Assembly: GCA_036925085.1 (NCBI GenBank)
Contig: JAUPFP010000032.1
Location: forward strand, 825,501-889,500
Length of the DNA: 64,000 nt
Direction: 5' to 3'
Source: Brachycybe producta
Taxonomy: Eukaryota > Arthropoda > Diplopoda > Playtdesmida > Andrognathidae
Below are positions 31,301 through 37,600 of the stretch, in pieces (position 1 is the stretch's first letter; every line of letters begins with the position of its first letter). The position numbers and the translations under genes are program-made. The notes below the pieces were generated by a model that worked only from the letters and a program-made list of their open reading frames with translations, ran no database searches and had not been told where the DNA came from.

Positions 31301-32859
31301 AAGAGTTTCAGTCTTCATTTTCTTTGGGTGAGCAAAAATTTCATTGCATTTTCACTTTATGGCATTGAAAACATGTTGTGCGACAACATGTCGTCGTCGC
31401 ACAACGTGGCGAAAGAGGTTTCCAGAATCACAAAATGTGTAGCAACAAGAGGGAAATATTAGGTAAACACATGAGAAACATGTTGCTTGCACACCAAAAC
31501 ATCAAGCAACTTGTTGCTTTATGTTTTTCAAACCTAGCATCCACATTGGGGCAACAAGTCTCAACATTTGTTGCTTCATGTCGAAAGACGTTTTGTATAA
31601 AAAATGTGTTGCAACATGAAGAAAACTTTGCGTACACGCAGGTAAAGCATGTTCCTGGTACATAAAACGTTGAGCAACTTGTTGCTTGATGTTTTTTAAA
31701 TCTAGTGTGCATGCACGGCAACAAGTCTCAACTTTTGTTGCTTCATGTGGAAGGAGGTTTGTATATAAAAAAAGTGTTGCAACATCAGGATAACTTTGCA
31801 TACATCCAGGAAAGCATGTTGCTAGTACATAAAACGTTGAGCAACTTGTTGCTTCATGTTTTTCAAAACTAGTGTCCACAAAGGGGAAAAATGTCAGAGG
31901 GGAAAGGGGTAACATTTGGAAAATGCCACCATATAAATTTGTGAAATTCGTCCTAATTCTTAAGGTTCTCGTACTTGGAACGAAACCAGTATGAATTCCA
32001 GTCTTCGTCCGTGCGACATTAAACTTCGTTTCCAGCAAGGGCCCAGTTTACGTCACATCGATATGGAAACTGCCGAGAGAGGCTTCTTGGAGGGAATTAT
32101 TTCGAAAGCCTCGTTTTCTCTTAAATCTAGTTCGATCGGTTCCTTGACGGATGTAATCGAAGATGAAATCGTTCAGTTGCCGATGCCTTTGAGTGTCACA
32201 ATCTACAAGTCGCAGATACACTTACAAGTAACGGGTTTTATTTTTTTTTAGCGATATTCAAATCCGAAAAAGGACAGTGAGTTTGATTCCAACTATCGCC
32301 ACCCGTTTAACTATAATGCATTTAATATTTGAATAAGATATTAATAATTTTTGTTTATTTTCAGCACGACAGTAAAACGTCGGACGGCTTATCGCACGAT
32401 CCGAATCCGACCGTTGTCGATGTCGACGACTTAATTATCAGCCGAACACTCGATGGCGTACTACACATTGTACCGAAGTCGACAGGTTCGCATTTCTCTT
32501 TGAGAGATAGAAATTCCGATTTGTCGTTAACGAAACGGTTAACGACGACGGTGCGTCAAAATGATGGCAGCGATGTTAATTGTTGTTCGAAGTCGATGGA
32601 TTTCGAAGAAAAATTATTTAACCTTCAGGAAGAAAACGAGCAATTGCGAATGAAAGTGATAGATTTGGAAAGTTTACAATGGGAAATAGCGCAGCTCAGG
32701 AAAGATCTCGAATGTTCCGAAAGCAATAATAAGTTACTAAAAACGGTTCAGAGCGAAGTTCTTAGCTTAAAGGAGGAGAAAAAATGCCTGACGGCAACTT
32801 TGCAGTTGCTACAAAACGAGTTACTAGTTTCCGAAAGTAAATATTGTAAAAAGAGTTAA
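3884..32859 (+). CDS. BLTP3: BLTP3 homologue (UHRF1BP1/UHRF1BP1L, SHIP164), 21-exon gene
   Basis: This is a bridge-like lipid-transfer protein. Family members form a long hydrophobic groove that carries phospholipid between membranes, and vertebrate SHIP164 acts on early endosomes and binds syntaxin-6. The N-terminus carries the chorein-type signature (NQILKHLSK, NLSTFKGEGELTNLEL), followed by family-typical blocks: QWTKLKSVPLCV, RLITNQARCRITLKKRL, LILDDLLWVLTD, GGAMQVSLTQLSFDYYPYH, GDFAVYQVSTA and FVDYYFPGDD. The last exon encodes an acidic linker and a C-terminal coiled coil (about residues 1311-1390), as in vertebrate homologues. All 21 exons join in phase at GT-AG borders and total 4,185 nt (1,394 aa), close to the roughly 1,440-1,465 aa of the human proteins. 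Introns 1, 4, 5, 12, 15, 17 and 19 are swollen by repeats. Whether the animal has one or several paralogues cannot be told from this window. Confidence 0.95.
4011..4200 (+). repeat. Two-copy ~95-bp direct repeat, intron 1
   Basis: Two diverged copies share GCGCTGT(T/G)AATAAGATGTGT and end in a TTTTGCAATAGA motif. It is intronic and noncoding. Confidence 0.5.
4455..5460 (+). repeat. 84/91-bp tandem array carrying AACCGGTT palindromes, intron 1
   Basis: From 4588 about ten units start with GAT(C/T)AGAACCGGTTCTC or a variant, spaced 91 or 84 bp apart. Each also carries a second degenerate palindrome (GCCGGTTCCGAACC) and ACGGTTCGTCAAAATCGACG. At least nine exact AACCGGTT octamers are present, counting two just upstream near 4457 and 4560. 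The palindrome matches the Grainyhead/GRHL consensus. Confidence 0.85.
5605..5767 (+). CDS. BLTP3: BLTP3 exon 2
   Basis: Residues 15-69: the chorein-type core, including FAKNLSPNQINLSTF and GEGELTNLELNEDVL. The acceptor is TTTTTCAG|G and the donor AAG|GTGATG. It ends in phase 0. Confidence 0.95.
5837..5875 (+). CDS. BLTP3: BLTP3 exon 3
   Basis: A 39-nt exon encoding VQWTKLKSVPLCV (residues 70-82), phase 0 on both sides. The donor is GTT|GTAAGT. It is too short to find by ORF length and was identified by family similarity. Confidence 0.93.
5955..6037 (+). CDS. BLTP3: BLTP3 exon 4
   Basis: Residues 83-110, beginning YLDELIVEMETCEKLR. It matches the conserved LDKVIMEMSTCE block of human homologues. 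The donor TATAG|GTGAAT leaves phase 2, completed by the first base of exon 5 on the far side of the LINE insertion. Confidence 0.93.
6038..6291 (+). other. Intron 4, proximal part
   Basis: Simple AT-rich intron sequence. I see no gene or clear repeat here. Confidence 0.4.
6292..6866 (+). repeat. Three tandem MITE-derived units of ~200 bp, intron 4
   Basis: Units begin near 6292, 6481 and 6702. Each carries GGCGTT(A/T)(G/C)AACGCTTCTG, a TGCGCATGCG-like core, AATTTCGTAATTTTAGTGAT and GTACGAAA. The same modules make up the inverted-repeat element at 36593-37137, so this is a tandem relic of that family. Confidence 0.6.
6942..7994 (-). CDS. LINE ORF part 2: reverse transcriptase catalytic core and C-terminus
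   Basis: This 350-aa frame continues the reverse transcriptase: FIDLEKAYDRVPR, GVHQGSALSPYLF and the active site CMLFADDIVLV (FADD in place of the commoner YADD). It then has the RTE-type tail with RWFGHVLRSG and KRGRGRPKQTW. It overlaps part 1 by about 65 bp in another frame. A one-base indel near 7966 separates the two, so this copy should not make a full-length protein. Confidence 0.88.
   Translation of the reverse strand: MRSFGLPRKLHMVFIDLEKAYDRVPRTLLWEVLQKKGVGESYIDMVRDMYRDARTSVKTAWGFSDSFRVRIGVHQGSALSPYLFILVLDELLAGVRQEVPWCMLFADDIVLVGESKLELEIRLEETRNALESKGLKISRAKKEYMKFQWDGKEQLNEGIRFGDSLMQQVHDFKYLGSVLQDDGSLDLDITNRIKAGWHRWRQASGVLCDRKLPIKLKGKFYRTVVRPAMLYGSECWAIKKVHEDRMQVAEMRMLRFMSGVTRRDRIRNDFIRGSVGVTNIVEKMQENRLRWFGHVLRSGEDGLLRQAMNLDLGIKRGRGRPKQTWDVVVKRDMVACGVTGGLVQNRNEWS
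7930..9990 (-). CDS. LINE ORF part 1: AP endonuclease and N-terminal reverse transcriptase
   Basis: This 686-aa frame has a basic leader (about 1-83), then an apurinic endonuclease-like domain with TWNIGSLTGK, ACLQETRWKG, NVVSAYGP, GGDFNGHVG and AGQHRLVVLDL (about 84-310). A linker follows, then the start of the reverse transcriptase (ALGPDGIPVEVWK, WLVPIFKGKGDVQECGNYRG, about 560 onward). The domain style matches RTE elements, which are often misannotated as craniofacial development protein 2-like. The frame ends early at a one-base shift near 7966, where it would otherwise continue into the next ORF. Confidence 0.88.
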   Translation of the reverse strand: MQKWRVDVRLAAGCKDLPKHMMLVRNSIPNMARASPAISDAQLQRPVAVTNWQGLPHSGRVGLKKRVQHQQQGGLGSSGRSGGTKLRFGTWNIGSLTGKTRELSSVLKARRVNVACLQETRWKGDKSRDIGDGYKLIYASSEEGRNGVGIVLDQELRHSVVEVRRINSRLLVVKVVWGGIVINVVSAYGPQVGLDTARKLAFWEQFDDLMLGLSRKERVIIGGDFNGHVGRGREGYEEVHGGWGYGERNKAGESILEAAVAHKLILANTLFQKREEHLITFKSRAGESQIDLFMIRSEDRNECKDCKVIPSENLAGQHRLVVLDLKPRGAKQVVRHRGETAIRWWALPDKAEEFKKMAGKIAWDLDGTAGELWTRVAQQIRDCGNEVLGTVRVGGSRLDRETWWWDEEVQRAVKRKKDAFRTWWHDGSREAQIDYKRAKIEAKQQVALAKHKKYADMYAKLGTRAGEMAVYRIARARENKGRDIEKVVSVKDNGGKVLWGREPVRNRWGEYFSKLMNEGVEQEPFTGRNNHREEVEQVRAEEIVQALRKMKLGKALGPDGIPVEVWKVLGNVAISWLTKLFNRLAMGDRMPGAWRDSWLVPIFKGKGDVQECGNYRGIKLMSHTMKLWERVIEARLRGKTAIGGSQFGFMPGKSTMHPIFAVRQVIEKFRAAKKVTHGIYRSRESL
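10153..10520 (+). other. Intron 4, distal part
   Basis: AT-rich intron sequence right of the LINE. I see no gene or tandem repeat. Confidence 0.4.
10521..10629 (+). CDS. BLTP3: BLTP3 exon 5
   Basis: Residues 110-146: SGGKYGFPDMVIDGMTVTVN followed by a VKFKSEAFFASFQ block, matching the human GISISVNSIVIRIGAKAFNA region. The donor is CAA|GTAAGT. The next exon lies 10.7 kb away across the satellite. Confidence 0.93.
10800..11493. mobile_element. Foldback (long inverted-repeat) element, intron 5
   Basis: The left arm (from about 10800, GATCCGGTTCCTTTCGACATG) and the right arm (to about 11493, CATGTCGGCAGGAAACTGATC) are diverged reverse complements. Inner parts pair as well (AACAATGTTTTTGCTATTTC against GAAATAGCAAAAACACTG). 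The left arm is interrupted by a hAT-like MITE. A related half copy lies at about 53541-53740. Confidence 0.7.
10940..11217. mobile_element. hAT-like MITE, copy 1
   Basis: A 278-bp non-autonomous element with long terminal inverted repeats. It starts CAGGCTTCGGATTTTTATGC and ends GCATAAAAATCCGAGCCCTA. It is flanked by a perfect 8-bp duplication GTTATTAA (10932-10939 and 11218-11225). TIRs starting CAGG and 8-bp duplications are hAT hallmarks. A second copy lies at 53839-54320. Confidence 0.85.
11598..21299. repeat. 9.7-kb two-module satellite, intron 5
   Basis: The array is built of roughly 220-230 modules of two kinds. Module A is 45 bp (core ATGTTATTAACATGTCTGTA). Module B is 39 bp (core TCAACAAATGTTG). 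Both share the linker GTTAATAGCAAAATGT. B occurs as two linked haplotypes, GTAATCAAC...TTGTTAAC and GTGATCAAC...TTGGTAAC. Order is irregular (AAB, AB, AAAB, runs of up to six A). Each module carries a short palindrome. Because both lengths are multiples of three, the minus strand is read in one frame as leucine-rich repeats for 1130, 1335 and 733 codons, broken at about 15036 (a base change making a stop) and about 19040 (a 1-nt deletion). I regard these frames as by-products of the repeat, not genes. Confidence 0.95.
21369..21600 (+). CDS. BLTP3: BLTP3 exon 6
   Basis: Residues 147-224: includes DLRMTRIKNADRGEILIFKE, EWQMLRIEASATD and LRLITNQARCRITLKKRL. It starts with TTG (Leu) straight after TTACAG and ends AATG|GTAATT in phase 1. 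Confidence 0.95.
21679..21845 (+). CDS. BLTP3: BLTP3 exon 7
   Basis: Residues 224-279: LILILDDLLWVLTDTQIQAA, a strongly conserved stretch of the family, then a helical segment ending AIHKYE. The acceptor has a long T-run and the donor is GAG|GTAAAT. Confidence 0.95.
21912..22080 (+). CDS. BLTP3: BLTP3 exon 8
   Basis: Residues 280-336: a Q/N-rich linker, then VNKYDIVETSFHLHSSNIDL and HFCDEAKP. It matches the human FDVKETSHHLVISHLDLHICDD block. It ends in phase 1. Confidence 0.93.
22105..22250. repeat. Satellite-related inverted-repeat fragment, intron 8
   Basis: The fragment contains AAAATGTTATTAACAT, TTAACAATGTTAATA and inverted partners such as GTTAATAACATTGT. It resembles the intron 5 satellite and foldback family but is not amplified. 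Confidence 0.5.
22315..22392 (+). CDS. BLTP3: BLTP3 exon 9
   Basis: Residues 336-362: DGGGAMQVSLTQLSFDYYPY, matching the human GGAMQLSFTQLTIDYYPYH block almost residue for residue. It has phase 1 at both ends. Confidence 0.95.
22466..22605 (+). CDS. BLTP3: BLTP3 exon 10
   Basis: Residues 362-408: GDRKHWLRYDEA and SSVAWVEQLMANYKRQLLEN. It is separated from exon 9 by a 73-bp intron. The donor is CGG|GTACG. Confidence 0.92.
22887..23260 (+). repeat. Two tandem ~194-bp repeats, intron 10
   Basis: Two direct copies share AAATCCCATAGACCCAAAAA, AAAAGTTTGAAGGACTCTTG and TAGGCTTCACGCTGATTGC (first copy TTGGCTTCACGC). They are distantly similar to the inverted repeat at 45943-46682. Noncoding. Confidence 0.75.
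23454..23709 (+). CDS. BLTP3: BLTP3 exon 11
   Basis: Residues 409-494: includes LLLSLGDFAVYQVSTAATRK, LMLPSSMPAVHVEFVDYYFP and GDDDFP. It matches the human VVRLADFNIYQVSTA and AVYIEFTEYYYPDGKDFP blocks. It ends in phase 1. Confidence 0.95.
23848..23954 (+). CDS. BLTP3: BLTP3 exon 12
   Basis: Residues 494-529: VPVPNLHVHWNPVQVTFESD then SILWLSTFLLTLQKSN. It matches the human SILWLNQFLLDLKQS block. The donor is AAC|GTAAGA. Confidence 0.94.
24024..24515 (+). repeat. GAAAAATCGAACAACTGAAAAA repeat region, intron 12
   Basis: Irregular ~20-25-bp units of the AAAAATCGAA type fill most of the intron. The same low-complexity family recurs at 52655-53340, 54930-55110 and 61150-61600. Confidence 0.8.
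24588..24653 (+). CDS. BLTP3: BLTP3 exon 13
   Basis: A 66-nt exon encoding EFVCDPDDAKPVDVRIELVM plus PR (residues 530-551). It matches the human DEHVDVRVDGLMLKFVIP region. Phase 0 on both sides. Confidence 0.88.
24732..24978 (+). CDS. BLTP3: BLTP3 exon 14
   Basis: Residues 552-634: QSLQIQISRMTATNSR and LELFRKDSFFVDGSFPSMPK. It matches the human AISIQSSEMIATNTR block. It starts in phase 0 after AAAAAAG and ends ACGG|GTAAAG in phase 1. Confidence 0.92.
25050..25943 (+). CDS. BLTP3: BLTP3 exon 15 (largest)
   Basis: Residues 634-932. It contains VWCVQVEPIWADFCGTDRFK, RPVPFIDAVHCELWVARD and SLVNVQMNHFQYLFLMRTVE, which match the human VWAVYFSQFWIDYEG, RPISFVDSFPLSIW and HVSMQINHYQYLLLL blocks. 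A long, poorly conserved Ser/Asp-rich linker follows. The donor is GATG|GTGAGT. Confidence 0.94.
26105..26515 (+). repeat. AACCGGTT-rich repeat, intron 15
   Basis: At least six exact AACCGGTT octamers plus many half sites (GAACTGGTT, GGTTCGTAA) lie within about 400 bp. It is the same sequence family as the intron 1 array but not in clean tandem register. Confidence 0.75.
26952..27086 (+). CDS. BLTP3: BLTP3 exon 16
   Basis: Residues 932-977: a low-conservation linker (FNAVFTKDDKRKISSG ... DQFGKSFISG). It is assigned by clean GT-AG borders and matching phase 1 at both ends, and by joining exons 15 and 17 without a stop. Confidence 0.8.
27160..27349 (+). CDS. BLTP3: BLTP3 exon 17
   Basis: Residues 977-1040: KGFSSLVASFDSAIHNAKS and DVDTLSICSDFSD, comparable to the human SLDTISLDSMIL serine-rich region. 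It ends GACAG|GTAAGA in phase 2. Confidence 0.87.
27697..29778. mobile_element. 2.1-kb palindromic element with triplicated right arm, intron 17
   Basis: Termini are ACTAGTGGGGTAACCCGTC and GACGGGTTACCCCACTAGT. The left arm (about 27697-28225) is the reverse complement of the right arm (29188-29778). Two further truncated right arms lie in tandem at 28376-28781 and 28782-29187, both 406 bp. Arms include AATTGCCTGTGA, a CT/GA-rich block and a TATATAAATT block. The centre holds CA and CATA microsatellites. I see no transposase gene. Confidence 0.8.
28219..28420 (+). repeat. CA/CATA/TG microsatellites at the palindrome centre
   Basis: Runs of CA, CATA and TG with an AT palindrome between them sit at the fold point. 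Further TG runs lie near 28800-28830 and 29205-29240 at the start of each duplicated arm. Confidence 0.9.
29788..30282 (+). repeat. AT-rich ~22-bp tandem repeat, intron 17
   Basis: Units of AAATTTAAACATTTTT(A/C)TTTA repeat about 22 times. A ~170-bp block (from about 29900 and again from about 30080) is itself duplicated. Earlier intron sequence (27600-27690) holds diverged forms. Confidence 0.85.
30283..30940 (+). other. Intron 17, distal part
   Basis: A-rich intronic DNA with many ACAAAAC-type words. I see no gene, tandem repeat or inverted repeat that I can support. Confidence 0.35.
30941..31097 (+). CDS. BLTP3: BLTP3 exon 18
   Basis: Residues 1040-1092: SDQFVLLNSDGSFLNENPF ... EPLPYGSFKRKDY, a poorly conserved acidic linker. 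The borders TATCTAG|C and TAC|GTGAGT keep phase with both neighbours. Confidence 0.83.
31177..31327 (+). CDS. BLTP3: BLTP3 exon 19
   Basis: Residues 1093-1143: MQVVVLKFGNVHLISEKKDE then KLKIDCIGC. It matches the human SVVVFKITGVNGEIDIRGED block, the start of the C-terminal structured part. It ends in phase 1. Confidence 0.92.
31440..31872 (+). repeat. Three ~170-bp tandem repeats, intron 19
   Basis: Units share GCAACAAGTCTCAAC(A/T)TTTG, TTGTTGCTTCATGT, AAAAAGTGTTGCAACAT and ACATAAAACGTTGAGCAAC. The antisense ORFs here are repeat artefacts. Confidence 0.75.
31965..32227 (+). CDS. BLTP3: BLTP3 exon 20
   Basis: Residues 1143-1230: IKLRFQQGPSLRHIDMETAE, GFLEGIISKASFSLKSSSIG, then VIEDEIVQLPMPLSVTIYKS. 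It matches the human ISLRFESGPG ... FLEDETVATVMPMKIQVSNTKI region. The donor is CAA|GTAACG. Confidence 0.94.
32365..32859 (+). CDS. BLTP3: BLTP3 exon 21 (terminal)
   Basis: Residues 1231-1394 and the stop. VVDVDDLIISRTLDGVLHI matches the human VHIDHLVVERSDDGSFHI block. FEEKLFNLQEENEQLRMKVI begins a heptad-rich coiled coil that runs almost to the end (LLQNELLVSESKYCKKS). Confidence 0.95.
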   Translation, partial: HDSKTSDGLSHDPNPTVVDVDDLIISRTLDGVLHIVPKSTGSHFSLRDRNSDLSLTKRLTTTVRQNDGSDVNCCSKSMDFEEKLFNLQEENEQLRMKVIDLESLQWEIAQLRKDLECSESNNKLLKTVQSEVLSLKEEKKCLTATLQLLQNELLVSESKYCKKS

Positions 32860-33430
32860 TCTTCCAAGCGTTAGAATTAAGGAAAATGGTATTTTTATTC
32901 AGTTTGTTGGATCTGATTTCAGATTTTTTTTTTCTTTCTGTGTACTTTACCATTAAGTTGATTCTACAGTAAAAAAAAAATTAGAATGTGTTCACCGGAA
33001 AGATATTTTCTATTTTTGATTCTCGTAGGTATTTTAAAGGTTATGTATATATTTTGTTGGCGGTCGAACGCAAGAACGTTACGGTTCGAGAATACTCGTG
33101 TTTTTAAAATACGGCATAGAAATTAAATTCTAAGTTGTCTATTTAAAAGTTCTTATGTCGATAGGGGTCGAAATTTGATATTTATCACAAGTAAATTAAT
33201 TAATGAAATAATTAATAATGATATATATTAAATGTAAATTATGTTTAAACATTAACAACTTTTTCGAAAGCCGTGATAAAGGACTGGAAAATCAAAAAAG
33301 AAATATAAACAGTCGTAGAAAACTTCGCTAACGACGGTGTTGAGTGAATTTTATAACAAAAAATGGTTATTTTAACGCTTTGATCGAAGTTTTAAAGCTG
33401 TACAAGAGATTTTTAGTCATAAATTGTGCT
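32860..33430 (+). other. BLTP3 3' UTR and downstream flank
   Basis: AT-rich sequence after the stop codon. I see no unambiguous AATAAA close by, so the transcript end cannot be placed. No ORF or repeat stands out. Confidence 0.35.
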
Positions 33431-33780
33431 TCTCGGCGGTTGCGTTACTATCGCGGCAGTTCAAGTATGGAGCTTATTAGAAACATCTCGTAAACAAAAT
33501 TCAAAGTGTTTTTGAAACTAGATGCAAAAATTAATGGACTGGTTACGTTTTAGTGATAATCTGTTTGTAAATAATCGTTCCTATGGCTCCTATTACGGTT
33601 TAGAGCGTTGTCGTTGTTTTTAAACTCGTCATCAAACGATTATTTCAAGAGATGTCGACACAAAAAAGGAATCATCCTGTTAATCTATTCAGCTAGTTTT
33701 AAAAACACTTTGAATTTAGTTTATAGAATATTTCTATGAAGCTCCATACTTGTTTCGGTAAGCTCGCTTCTCGAAGGGTT
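33431..33780. mobile_element. Diverged inverted-repeat (MITE-like) element
   Basis: The left arm (CTTCTCGGCG, AAGTATGGAGCTTATTAGAAA, AAATTCAAAGTGTTTTTGAAA) is matched inverted in the right arm (TTTTAAAAACACTTTGAATTT, ATGAAGCTCCATACTT). The AAAGTGTTTTTGAAACTAGA core is shared with the palindromic family around the ELAPOR exons. Confidence 0.6.
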
Positions 33781-33913
33781 TTTCGTTTCGTTTAATGCTT
33801 TATGAGTGTAGTTGCGTGCAGAGACGTAACAAAATTTAGGAACACAATTATAATCAGTGCTGATCGAAAACCTCGAGCTCAACACAGTTTACAATTTTAT
33901 ACAAAAAAAATGC

Positions 33914-35770
33914 TTTCTTATTTTGATTTGATTTGAAAAATTACTCTGCAAGCAGCCATAAAGGCCTATGGCAGAGGGACAAGAGTACAAGTGCAGCATA
34001 GAAAATGCATTGTCAAAACCAGAAAATATAAAACCTGATTGATATATGACAAATATATGCATTGTCAAAACAAAACAATAACTTGATTTAGTTTTTCATC
34101 TAATTTTGCTTCATTCTAAGTTATTTAAATTAACTGAAAAGTATTTTTAAAAAACTGAAACAGAAAAAAATAGAGAAGCTAACAAGTGTTAATTTAAAGT
34201 AATTTTCATATAAGACTACAGTAAGTGCTCGACTGTATGCAGTTAATTCTTTTCGAAGGTGTCTGCATAAGTCGAAAAACCGCAGAACTCGAATGAGCTT
34301 ACGTTATTTCGCATACCTCGAATCCATGTAAGTCGAGGACTTACTGTATGTTCTGAAGTACAAATTAAAGTGATTCTTGAAGCCACTCGGAATGCATTTT
34401 TGCATCTCGTGTGGTTTGTGCTGAAAAATAGTCGTGTAGTTTGTTCTACAACTGGGCTTGTTAGTATGAAAATTATTTTAAATTACAGCTTTCGCATGGG
34501 CGCCGACTTGTTAGAGGCTACTGTATACCGTGATAACTACAGTATGTTATGTGACGTCATTCGATTGATAGCTCAAACTGTGCGCACAGTGTTAAAAAAA
34601 GAAACCCATTGGGGAATTTTATTCGGCAGATTTTAATTTTTTTAAAAATTTGAGTATTTACTCTGTAAGTAGCTCTGAGGGCCTGTGGCAGAGGAACCAT
34701 TTTGTCCAAAAGCAGCATAGGAATACATGGTCAAAATCAGCATTTATTCCCTGCGATACCAAATCGCCCCATTTGAATATAATAAGTTCAATTGCAGAAT
34801 CATTATATATGCTTTGTTTAATAATATTCCCTAAGAATTCGCCAAATCGTAACATTCCCCATGCGGAGCAACCTCTGGAAGCAAATTCCATTGTCGAATG
34901 GCCCTAGGTACAAATGATGAGAAATACAAATCTGTTCACGCAAAAGTCTCTCCTAATTTCTTAAGAGTGGTCACCCATACCCATGTATACACCTTTACAC
35001 CGTTTACTAGCAGCCGGCTGGGGACGAGACCCCACTATTTTTTTAAAAAGAATTTTAAGGCTGAAACCACCTTTACAAATTGGTAAAGTTGAAAAATTTC
35101 AACGAGTGCCTAAGCGTCTTTTAGAGAGTTCCAATGGGTGTTTGAGCATCCATGCAAGAAAATTGTACGTAGTCAATGTTCCAAACCGCAGTCTAGTGAT
35201 ACATGTAAAGCATTGTATGTTGGAAGGGGTGACCCCACTTAAGGAAAATTAGAGATATTTTTTGCCAAGACTGGCGGACCAGCTGGCTGGCCAGACCTGA
35301 CCTTCCGAGGGTTGTACGACAATGGAATGCTCTTTCTAAACAGGCTATTGATGCTGTTAATAAATTGTGGGTTTAAATTTTCAGGACTTTTTTTACATTT
35401 GCAATGCAGTTTTTTTTTGCCAAAATGATTGGTTACTGAAATTGTGACCTCTGTAATCAAGGACTCAGTACAGATTGTGAGAAACCACCAGCATAATGCT
35501 ACCCATCTGCGTAGTTAGAAACTACACCTTTTCAATCCCATGTTAGGTCACTTGTTTTCACTTTTATGATTACTTGTTTTTAATATATGTACATTATTGT
35601 ATTGATCTGTATTCTGAGTCGCTTGTCGGCTAGTCATGTTGATGACCAGACAGCAATAAATGCTATTCTTCTTCTATATTGACAATGCATCTTGCAGCAC
35701 TTGAATCTTAAGGTCCCTCTGCCATACGCCAACCGGCTGCTTGCAGAGTATTTTTTGTAATTGTAATTGT
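33914..35770. other. LINE debris between the two genes
   Basis: A motif TTACTCTGCAAGCAGCCATAA...GGCAGAGGGAC occurs at about 33940 and again in diverged form at about 34660, and inverted at about 35700 (GTCCCTCTGCCATACGCC...). Near 35300 a frame reads RVVRQWNALSKQAIDAVN, the kind of ending many LINE polymerases have. No intact gene is present. Confidence 0.4.
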
Positions 35771-36344
35771 AATGCAGTCGGGGCCTATGATAACGTATTT
35801 AACATATTCAGTCACCAATCGAGAGGAGTGTTTTTATTCGTAAGTTTGTAACTCTTCAGAAGTTGTAAATGCCGAAAACATTTTTAATATTATTTTGTTA
35901 GTTTGAAATTAATTTTATATTTTTCAGATATTTGCTCGTAAATTTTTTTTTCGAGGAAGAATGAAATGTTTTACTTAAAAGTTATTGAAATGTTATCTAT
36001 TTTAGAGTAAATTCTCATGTGGGGAATCTTAAATGAAATATTTACGTAGAAGACCGTTGTTAAGTTTTAAAGTAGGACCGCACGAGGCCTATTTATGTAA
36101 CAATAATGTTGCTTTTATTTTTAATTCGAAGTCATTCTATTTTTTTTTATTATGTATCTACTGTTGGGTTTCCGAATGCTCTTTTGTTCGGTAATCACTG
36201 CAGTTACGATTTTAAACGTTGCACATATTTTGACGATTGGTCATTCAGCCAAAAAAATAGTGAGTTTTTACGAGGGGAAATCAAAAAGTTTGCTTTCCTA
36301 GAATAAAAGGAAAATTTCGATTGGCTTGAATTTTGTGCGCTTGA
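35771..36344 (+). other. AT-rich spacer
   Basis: I see no coding sequence or clear repeat here. Short ORFs are what AT-rich DNA gives by chance. Confidence 0.35.
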
Positions 36345-36592
36345 CAATAGAGAGTAAGCGAAATTTCGTACGAAATTAAGTTTCACGAAACGTGTATATT
36401 TACATTAAGTGATTTTGTTTTCGTTTCAATTTCGTTAGCGAAGCAACCCAAAAACGTAAACGAAATCATTCACCTTTTACGGCGATTTGTGTGGTAATTT
36501 TTGACTAATTAATTTGCGCTAAACATAGATTTTTTAATTTTTATTGTTCTTTGCACTTAATATTTTTGCTTTAATCGGAAATCTTTCATGTA

Positions 36593-37137
36593 GGGATGGT
36601 TATTCTTTTTAGGACGTCGTTTTCCATCGAAGCGGTGGAAATATGGCGTCGTTTTCAAGTTTCTCAAACAGTGTTAAACTGCTTCTGCGCATGCGCATCT
36701 GTTTCGTTTCTATGAAATCCAACTACGAAATTATTCAATAATTTCGTAATTTTAGTGATGATTTTGTACGAAATCTTTATTTTACAACGAAATGAGGCGG
36801 AAGTGACGTCAAAATCTATCATTTCGTAAATAAATTAATTTCGTACGAAATTTCGCTAAGTCTCTAATAGTTAGCAAAATTTCTTACGAAATAAATTTAT
36901 TTACGAAATCCATTATTTTGACGTCATTTCCGGCTGATTTCGTTACAACACAAAGATTTCGTACGAAATGAGGCATTTCTTTACGAAATTATAAAATTAT
37001 TTCGTAGTTGGATTTCGTAGAAACGAAATAAACGCGCATGCGCAGAAGCGGTTTAACACCGTTTGAGAAAGTTGAAAACAACGCCATTTTTCCACCGCTT
37101 CAATGGAAAACGACAATTTAAAAAGATTAACCAACCC
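36593..37137. mobile_element. 545-bp palindromic MITE with TA duplication
   Basis: Termini are GGGATGGTTATTCTTTTT and AAAAAGATTAACCAACCC. The whole element is an inverted repeat with TGCGCATGCGC in each arm, flanked by TA on both sides (36591-36592, 37138-37139). A TA duplication suggests mobilisation by a Tc1/mariner-type transposase. The same modules occur at 6292-6866. Confidence 0.8.
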
Positions 37138-37520
37138 TATGTTGTGGTTGCTACACAACTGTTGTGGTTATTGCACAACTTTTTATTAATAAATTGAATA
37201 TTTGAATAATCTCAACACGAACACTGCAAATTACATTTTGAATAGTTTTATTTATTTGCGGCCTCAATTTATTTACTTGCATCGACCACGAGGTCCACCA
37301 CTAGAGTTGCCAGAGGAATTACCTGAGGTTGAAACCTGCAGAACAACACCTAAGCTGGTCCAAATGACCAAGTGTCTGTTTACGATGCAGAGGAATGCTG
37401 GGGTTCAACGTGACAGATGACTAGCAAGACAATCTGTCCACATTGATAGGAGCCACTGAAGGCACCCCAAATTTGCTCGTAAGCGCTACCTTTGCAATGA
37501 AAAGGCTGGAAGAATATGGA

Positions 37521-37600
37521 GGGTTACTGACCATTACCGTAGTGGTGAACGCGGAGGCTCGGGTTACTGACCATTACTGTAGTGGTGAACGCGGATGCTT
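37521..37600 (+). repeat. 40-bp tandem pair
   Basis: Two adjacent copies of a unit starting GGGTTACTGACCATTAC, differing at two positions. Confidence 0.85.

Noticed and set aside
34370..35252. ORFs of 85-89 codons in the intergenic region
   Set aside because: They overlap LINE-like debris and change frame. No complete domain can be read.
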